Positions 59,211 through 64,000 of a stretch of 64,000 nt of DNA are shown piece by piece; the stretch's first letter is position 1, and every line of letters begins with the position of its first letter. The notes beneath the pieces are model-generated. The model saw only the letters and a list, made by a program, of their open reading frames with translations, did no database searches and was not told the origin of the DNA. The DNA lies in the NCBI RefSeq assembly GCF_022751215.1, contig NZ_JAICDG010000002.1:1178001-1242000 (forward strand), in the 5' to 3' direction. This DNA comes from Actinomadura terrae (lineage in GTDB: Bacteria; Actinomycetota; Actinomycetes; Streptosporangiales; Streptosporangiaceae). Made by a program: the position numbers and the translations under genes.

Positions 59211-59954
59211 ATGGCGCCAGCCATCCAGCGGCCTGACCCGCCGTACATGCAGGTCGTGACGACCATCCGAGCGCAGATCGAGTCTGGGGAGCTGCGCGAG
59301 GGCGACATGCTTCCATCGACGCGCCAGATAGCGCAGGACTGGGAGATCTCCCATGCGACTGCCACGAAGGTGCTGGCCGCCCTGCGTTCGGAGGGCCTGG
59401 CCAGAGGTGTTCAAGGTGTCGGAACGATCGTCACCACGTCAGGCAACAAGCAGGCGGCGAAGGACCGGATGCTGGCGGTACGCCGGACCGGGCGGGTCTA
59501 CCCCCCGGATCAGCACGCGGTGATCAAGTCGGCCGACCTCGTCGAGGCGCCGAAGCACGTCGCCGATGCGCTCCGCCTTGAACCCAGCGCGCGTGTCATC
59601 AGGCGCCACCGCGTGACCTACCGAGAGCAGCAAGTACTCTCGTCCTCGGTCTCGTGGTTTGACGGCGCGTTGGCAGAGACGGCCCCGCGCCTCTTGGAGA
59701 CCGAGCGGATCCGCCAGGGGACCTTCGGCTACATCGCCGAACAAGCAGACCGCGCCGTTAAGAACGGCCAGGAGCAGAAGGCCGCTGACGCTGCGACTGA
59801 GCAAGACGCCGAGGACTTGGGCGTCGAGCCGGGAGCCCCCGTCCTGCGAGGCAGGAATTGGGTCTACGACGCTGAGGGCAACGTGCTGGAGTACGGCGAA
59901 TCCGTCGCTCCAAGCGGGCAATGGGCGTCCTACGAATACGAGATCACTAACTGA
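59211..59954 (+). CDS. GntR-family (KorSA-type) transfer repressor
   Basis: A 247-residue GntR/HutC protein. The winged helix is YMQVVTTIRAQIESGELREG, DMLPSTRQIAQDWEISHATA and TKVLAALRSEGLARGVQGVG. The C-terminal UTRA domain contains VIRRHRVTYREQQVLSSSVS and FGYIAEQADRAVKNGQ. AAAGGAGG precedes the ATG. By analogy with pSAM2 KorSA it should repress transfer genes. It is followed after 10 bases by purC. Confidence 0.9.
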   Translation: MAPAIQRPDPPYMQVVTTIRAQIESGELREGDMLPSTRQIAQDWEISHATATKVLAALRSEGLARGVQGVGTIVTTSGNKQAAKDRMLAVRRTGRVYPPDQHAVIKSADLVEAPKHVADALRLEPSARVIRRHRVTYREQQVLSSSVSWFDGALAETAPRLLETERIRQGTFGYIAEQADRAVKNGQEQKAADAATEQDAEDLGVEPGAPVLRGRNWVYDAEGNVLEYGESVAPSGQWASYEYEITN

Positions 59955-59964
59955 AGGGCCGACC

Positions 59965-60801
59965 ATGGAACTCGTGCACAGCGGCAAGGTCCGGGACGTT
60001 TACGCTGACGGCGACGACCTGATTTTGGTGGCGTCGGACCGGGTCAGCGTCTACGACGTCGTACTGCCCACGAAGATCCCCGACAAGGGAAAGATCCTCA
60101 CTCAGCTATCGCTGTGGTGGTTCGACCAGCTCGCGGACGTGGTGCCCAACCATGTCATCTCGGCGACTGACGTCCCGGAGGAATGGGCAGGCCGGGCGGT
60201 GCGGTGCCGACGCCTGGAAATGCTGCCGGTGGAATGGATCGCCCGCGGCTATCTGGCCGGGTTGGGCTTGAAGGAGTACGAGCGGGACGGCGCAGTCTCC
60301 GGCATCAAGCTTCCGGCCGGCCTCGTCGAAGGCTCCAAGCTGCCCGAGCCCATCTTTACCCCGACCACCAAAGCGACCGAAGGCCATGACGAGTTCATGA
60401 CCTACGACGACGTGGTGAACGAAATCGGAGCCGACACCGCCGAACGGCTGCGCAAGGTCACTCTGGAGGTCTACCAACGCGGTGCCGACCTGGCCGCCGA
60501 GCGCGGCGTCATCATCGCCGACACCAAACTGGAGTTCGGACGCGCGCCCGACGGCGAGCTGGTCCTGGCGGACGAGATCCTGACATCAGACTCGTCCCGC
60601 TTCTGGCCGGCCGACCAGTGGAAGCCCGGAGGCCCCCAGTACGCGATGGACAAGCAGTTCGTCCGCGACTGGTCGTCCACCATCACCGACTGGGACCGCA
60701 CGCCACCCGGCCCCGAGATCCCCCAGGACATCGTCGAGGCCACCCAAGCCCGCTACGTCGAGGTCTACGAGCGCATCACCGGCCAGCGCTGGGAGGGGTG
60801 A
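59965..60801 (+). CDS. purC: phosphoribosylaminoimidazole-succinocarboxamide synthase
   Basis: A 278-residue SAICAR synthetase, which condenses CAIR with aspartate (ATP-dependent) in purine synthesis. HSGKVRDVYADGDDLILVAS (ATP-binding K-VRD), DRVSVYDVVLPTKIPDKGKI, VEWIARGYLAG, IFTPTTKATEGHDEF, IADTKLEFG and LADEILTSDSSRFWP are the family signatures; all catalytic motifs are intact. The purine genes that normally accompany purC are absent. Its place directly behind the element's GntR repressor suggests an extra, element-borne copy expressed with the repressor. Confidence 0.95.
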   Translation: MELVHSGKVRDVYADGDDLILVASDRVSVYDVVLPTKIPDKGKILTQLSLWWFDQLADVVPNHVISATDVPEEWAGRAVRCRRLEMLPVEWIARGYLAGLGLKEYERDGAVSGIKLPAGLVEGSKLPEPIFTPTTKATEGHDEFMTYDDVVNEIGADTAERLRKVTLEVYQRGADLAAERGVIIADTKLEFGRAPDGELVLADEILTSDSSRFWPADQWKPGGPQYAMDKQFVRDWSSTITDWDRTPPGPEIPQDIVEATQARYVEVYERITGQRWEG

Positions 60802-60803
60802 CC

Positions 60804-61031
60804 ATGGAACCCAGGTACGACGTCGACCGCTTCCTACGCGAGGTCAAGGAACTGCTACGCATCGCAGATGTCGAGACCTCGAAGCCACTAGGGCCCGATC
60901 ACCCGAACCCTCAGGTCGCAGCCGCCCTCCTGCTGCGCTCCCTAGGCGTCAGGCCTGTCGCCGACCCGGTAGCAACGCTGCAGCGCACGATGGACGATCC
61001 GTGGGTCGATCGCGACGACCGCTCAGAATAA
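60804..61031 (+). CDS. small protein (75 aa) downstream of purC
   Basis: MEPRYDVDRFLREVKELLRI, ADVETSKPLGPDHPNPQVAA, LLLRSLGVRPVADPVATLQR. The ATG lies 3 bases after the purC stop and GGGAGGGG precedes it. No family is recognised. It ends the GntR-purC operon before a strong terminator. Confidence 0.65.
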   Translation: MEPRYDVDRFLREVKELLRIADVETSKPLGPDHPNPQVAAALLLRSLGVRPVADPVATLQRTMDDPWVDRDDRSE

Positions 61032-61048
61032 CGCAGCTCCGCCCCACT

Positions 61049-61074
61049 AAGGCCCGGCCCCACGGCCGGGCCTT
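61049..61074 (+). terminator. intrinsic terminator of GntR-purC operon
   Basis: AAGGCCCGGCC (61049-61059) pairs perfectly with GGCCGGGCCTT (61064-61074) around a 4-base loop, followed by CGTCAT, 18 bases after the last stop. Confidence 0.85.
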
Positions 61075-61268
61075 CGTCATCGAGACCTAGTCCGGCCACG
61101 ACGCTGCTTCTACCTCTGCAGCGGGGTACACCTTCCGGCGTGGACGCTCCCCGGATAGTCGTCGATCCTGATCTTCCCGAGGGTGTGCGCACTTTGCTTA
61201 CGGACTGAGAACACCGAGGTCAAGCACTACGACCCGCGAGACCTTCGCCTGTTGTAGGAGGACGACCG
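61075..61268. other. intergenic before low-GC module
   Basis: About 190 bases with no gene; it should hold the promoter of the following two-gene module. AGGAGG at 61256-61261 is the most conspicuous ribosome binding site. Confidence 0.35.
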
Positions 61269-61508
61269 CTGGCTTCCCACATCAACACAAAAGCCACGGC
61301 CACGGCCGTAGGCAGGGCCGCGCTGGACACGCTCCTGACCGTCGCCGGCGGCTGGGGCCTTGTCGGCTTCCTGATTCTCCTCGCCATCCCACTGCTGACT
61401 GGCCTCGGCAGCCCGCTCCGGTCACTTCGTAGCAGCGCAAGCCCTGGCCTACAGCGCCTTAATCTGATATTTGTGTATATCTCCGGGGGGACAGGACGCG
61501 GGAACTCA

Positions 61509-62066
61509 GTGGAAGATCACAAGGATCAGTGGGGCCTACGGTGGACCCCCAACGGAGCGCCGTATGGAACACTGCATTCCACGCAGTGCAAAGAGCAGTT
61601 CAGCCTTGCTTTTACACATGCTGTAACTGCCGCTGCGCGCTGTACCGTCTCAGACCTCAGGGTCGATGCCGAACGTATCGACTACACCGTGAGACAGAGC
61701 GCGAGGCACAGACGTTACACGTCTGCCCAGATCGACGTACAGATGAAGTGCACCGAGCAGGACGTCCTCAAGGACGACGGGGTGCACTGGCAGCTATCTA
61801 TCGATCACTATGACTGGCTTCGCGACCCGGACACGTACAACCACAAGATTTTGGTTGTGCTCATGGTGCCTACCATGCTAGAGGAGTGGGTAGAGCTAAG
61901 CGATGCTGGCATGTTGCTTCGCAAGGCGGCCCACTGGGTGTGCCTCGAGGGGGCAGAGCCCGTTAACGCCAACTTTAAGACAGTTCTCCTCCCTAAAGCC
62001 AATGTTTTCTCGGTAGAACAGCTGCTTGAAATGCTTCAACGTGTGGGCGACGGAGGTAAGCCGTGA
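61509..62066 (+). CDS. DUF4365-like (nuclease-fold) protein
   Basis: A 185-residue protein if started at GTG 61509. EDHKDQWGLRWTPNGAPYGT and CKEQFSLAFTHAVTAAARC lead to ERIDYTVRQSARHRRYTSAQ, IDVQMKCT, the D...QxQxK arrangement of DUF4365/PD-(D/E)xK-like domains (IDVQMKC). HKILVVLMVPTMLEEWVELS and AHWVCLEGAEP follow. The same frame stays open upstream to a perfect AGGAGG at 61256 followed by CTG at 61269, which would add a membrane helix. The stop overlaps the next start (GTGA). GC is clearly lower than in neighbours. The assignment to DUF4365 is by pattern. Confidence 0.6.
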   Translation: MEDHKDQWGLRWTPNGAPYGTLHSTQCKEQFSLAFTHAVTAAARCTVSDLRVDAERIDYTVRQSARHRRYTSAQIDVQMKCTEQDVLKDDGVHWQLSIDHYDWLRDPDTYNHKILVVLMVPTMLEEWVELSDAGMLLRKAAHWVCLEGAEPVNANFKTVLLPKANVFSVEQLLEMLQRVGDGGKP

Positions 62067-63232
62067 ACGTCGCAGAGGGCCACCACAGCAGATCGTTCGA
62101 GCCTGCGGAAGATCTAACTCCGAAGGCAATCGAGGCATTTCTTCGGCAAAGTGGTTGGAAATGCGAGGAGGTTCGGGAAGGGATCAGTTCGATATGGTCT
62201 CTTGATCAAGCCGATGCAAGCATCATGTTGCCTTATAATCGCCGTTTTCGTGATTTTAGGGCCAGGCTATTCAATGCGCTAGACGTAATTGCGGATGTCT
62301 ACAATATTCGCAATAGTGATGAACTTGAACTGAAGATTGCGGGCGCAGGAAGCGATATCTTGCTCTTGCGAGCGGATCAAGCGACGATAAATGGATCAAT
62401 ACCACTTGACGAGGCCAAAAATCTTTTGACTGGCGTCAGTGTGATGCTCATGGCTGCAGCTTGTAGTGCCATTAAGCCCAGTGCGTCTATTCCAAGACGG
62501 CGACCTGATATGGCAAAAGAGTTCATGTCAGAGGAAGTGCGCATGGGTCATACACTGCGCGGGAGTTTCGTCCTGACGATTTATGCGCGTCACGCTGATG
62601 GCCAGGTGGAGGAGTTGCCTGAGGCAGAGAACGTCGAGGCGAGTCAAGAATCTCAGCCGCAGATCGGCACTTACTCCAGACGCGTGATGGAGACTCTTTC
62701 GACAGGATTGGAGGCGTCGAAGGAGCTTCTCAATGATGATCCCGCTATCACTCTGGAGGAAGCTGTCCAACATGGCGCCAGTGCCGAGATGATTGACTCG
62801 TTGGGAAATATGAGTCAACACCCGGGATTGCGTGCCCTGGATATGGCCTTTCGGTGGTCGCCGGCGCAACCTGCTCCTGCGCAGCGAGTGGCAAGCAGGG
62901 TGGTCCTTCCAAGGCCCCAGCCGGAGAGAATCGAATTCGTGCGGGATTCTCTAAAAAGTCAGCCAGTCGCAGAGCGAGGCGAAATAATTGGCCATGTGGT
63001 GCGCTTGGAGCGTCCCGAAGGTCACGACAGCGGCATCGCGGTAATTGATGGATACGTTGGAAAGTCTCGGAAGCGAGTAAAAGTAGAGCTTTCGGGGGAA
63101 AGTTACCTCATTGCGATCTTTGCGCATCAAGAAAGGCGTCTTGTTGTCGCTTCGGGCCGCTTGGCGCTCGAAAGAAGGTCCTGGTGGCTCAAGGGCAGAA
63201 TTTCACTGAGGATCTATGGATCGCTGAAATAG
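62063..63232 (+). CDS. unknown 389-aa partner of DUF4365-like protein
   Basis: A 389-residue protein from GTG 62063, overlapping the previous stop. LTPKAIEAFLRQSGWKCEEV, SIWSLDQADASIMLPYNRRF, ALDVIADVYNIRNSDELELK and LKIAGAGSDILLLRADQATI make up the N-terminal alpha/beta part. The C-terminus GEIIGHVVRLERPEGHDSGI, VIDGYVGKSRKRVKVELSGE and WWLKGRISLRIYGSL looks like a beta-barrel. No family is recognised. GC near 50 per cent and coupling to a nuclease-fold protein suggest an imported two-component module, possibly anti-phage. Confidence 0.65.
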   Translation: MNVAEGHHSRSFEPAEDLTPKAIEAFLRQSGWKCEEVREGISSIWSLDQADASIMLPYNRRFRDFRARLFNALDVIADVYNIRNSDELELKIAGAGSDILLLRADQATINGSIPLDEAKNLLTGVSVMLMAAACSAIKPSASIPRRRPDMAKEFMSEEVRMGHTLRGSFVLTIYARHADGQVEELPEAENVEASQESQPQIGTYSRRVMETLSTGLEASKELLNDDPAITLEEAVQHGASAEMIDSLGNMSQHPGLRALDMAFRWSPAQPAPAQRVASRVVLPRPQPERIEFVRDSLKSQPVAERGEIIGHVVRLERPEGHDSGIAVIDGYVGKSRKRVKVELSGESYLIAIFAHQERRLVVASGRLALERRSWWLKGRISLRIYGSLK

Positions 63233-63392
63233 CTTCCGAGGCCCGCAGGCCGCAAGCCTCTGGTGGCAAGGCCCTTCAGGCGGCCGGGCGACGAAGCCTG
63301 CCGGGCCCGGACGACACAGGCCCTATGACCGGCGTACCGCGGCGGGCCCACCGGCGACGCGTAGCGGTCGCCTTGAAGGCGCGGGGAAAGTG

Positions 63393-64000
63393 TCATCCGG
63401 TGGGGGCTGGTGTGTGGTGGGCCGAGATGATCGCTTCGCGTTCGACGTCGGTGCGAGCTTTGAGGAGTTGACGTGCAAGCGCGGCGTAGGGACGTCCGTC
63501 GATGGTCGCCGGCCTGGTGGCATGGAGTGCTTGCCAAATGGTGTGCCTGTTTTGCTCCTTGGGGTATCGCGCTGGTGAGGTGGGCTTCCGGCGATCTGGT
63601 GTATGGCTGTGGGGCTCGGTGGATGTTCCGTTAGTCAGGCAGGGGGCTGGCTCGCTGTGTTTGAGTTCGGTGACCTGAGCGCAGGCTTTGCAGGGGGTGT
63701 TCAGGTCTAGTTGGTGGCCGTCTTCGCAGCGGACGTCCGGGCAGTGATGGCCTCGGCGCACGAGGCGGGTGGCTACTGCTACGGGGTCGCGGATGGGGTC
63801 GGTGTCGGTGATGTGGTAGCGCCGGTGGTCCCAGTTGCGGGTGATGCGGTTGGCCAGTTCGGCTGGCGTGCGGTGCTGCAGCTCGGCGGCGATGGCCTTC
63901 AGGACGCGCTGGGAACCGTGCTCGGGGATCTGGTGGGTCAGGGCAGGCGGCAGGGCTCGGTAGAGGTCGATGGCGGCTCGGGGGATGCGGGTCGGCGTTC
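63393..64000 (-). CDS. helix-turn-helix replication-type protein, partial
   Basis: The minus strand is open from the right window edge to the stop at 63393. TRIPRAAIDLYRALPPALTH, SQRVLKAIAAELQHRTPAEL, ANRITRNWDHRRYHITDTDP, IRDPVAVATRLVRRGHHCPD, VRCEDGHQLDLNTPCKACAQ match the C-terminal part of actinomycete plasmid/integrative-element helix-turn-helix proteins (two Cys pairs, CPDVRC and CKAC), often encoded with replication genes. The 5' part lies outside the window. It may be part of the element's replication module. Confidence 0.6.
   Translation of the reverse strand, partial: TPTRIPRAAIDLYRALPPALTHQIPEHGSQRVLKAIAAELQHRTPAELANRITRNWDHRRYHITDTDPIRDPVAVATRLVRRGHHCPDVRCEDGHQLDLNTPCKACAQVTELKHSEPAPCLTNGTSTEPHSHTPDRRKPTSPARYPKEQNRHTIWQALHATRPATIDGRPYAALARQLLKARTDVEREAIISAHHTPAPTG

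Overview
The window is high-GC actinomycete DNA (most likely Streptosporangiales, Actinomadura-like; inferred from gene families, not from a marker gene). It shows GTG/TTG starts, tightly overlapping operons, SigB/F-type and RsbRST stress regulators, an FxLD lanthipeptide precursor and an actinomycete integrative element.

1-17.7 kb is mostly intact chromosomal backbone. It holds an Mrp antiporter operon end (MrpE, MrpF), a SigF/SigB-class sigma factor, a secreted cupin, a monomeric sarcosine oxidase-like flavoenzyme, a DinB-like protein, a Tat-exported TPR/degenerate retropepsin protein, an orphan histidine kinase, a BlaI repressor divergent from a PAP2 phosphatase with two BlaI operators between them, a PRISE-like reductase next to a MmyB-type regulator, a DHA2-type MFS exporter next to a WYL regulator, a RIO-like kinase, an AMIN-like secreted protein, a ten-TM-class membrane protein, an IS630 remnant, and a TetR regulator divergent from an SDR enzyme with palindromic operators.

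17.7-38.9 kb is an accessory and decaying region. It contains an orphan FxLD lanthipeptide precursor beside a frameshifted regulator, two small exported proteins, a short DUF2637 protein, and the most interesting locus of the window: a translationally coupled three-gene RiPP operon (51-aa Gly/Cys precursor, RRE-radical SAM enzyme, class I methyltransferase; 24150 down to 21939). Beyond it lie many gene fragments: a Tn3 transposase, an HNH nuclease, a TPR-like protein, an NDP-kinase-like protein, a DUF1524-type nuclease, and a HExxH/vWA protein with its ATPase partner. Embedded intact pieces are a DUF3558 lipoprotein, a 384-aa unknown protein, a DUF4129-MoxR-DUF58 operon, and an ArsR/SRPBCC pair with two clear operators.

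39.2-47.7 kb is a partner-switching stress-signalling island: winged-helix plus STAS, then an overlapping minus-strand operon rsbR-rsbS-rsbT-(HATPase/PP2C)-(GAF/PP2C), flanked by two MarR regulators and another GAF/PP2C protein.

47.8-64 kb is mobile DNA. A serine-recombinase relic abuts a 43-bp tRNA-Arg(CCG) 3' fragment, which is the attachment site of an integrative conjugative element (int, xis, a 49-aa protein, MazG-like, FtsK/Tra ATPase, a train of coupled small transfer proteins, DUF2637, a BldC-like regulator, and a GntR/KorSA-type repressor with two palindromic operators). Downstream of the repressor come purC, a small protein with a strong terminator, a lower-GC two-gene module (DUF4365-like plus an unknown 389-aa protein) that could be a defence system, and the 3' part of a helix-turn-helix replication-type protein leaving the window. 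The other att copy and intact tRNA are not in view.
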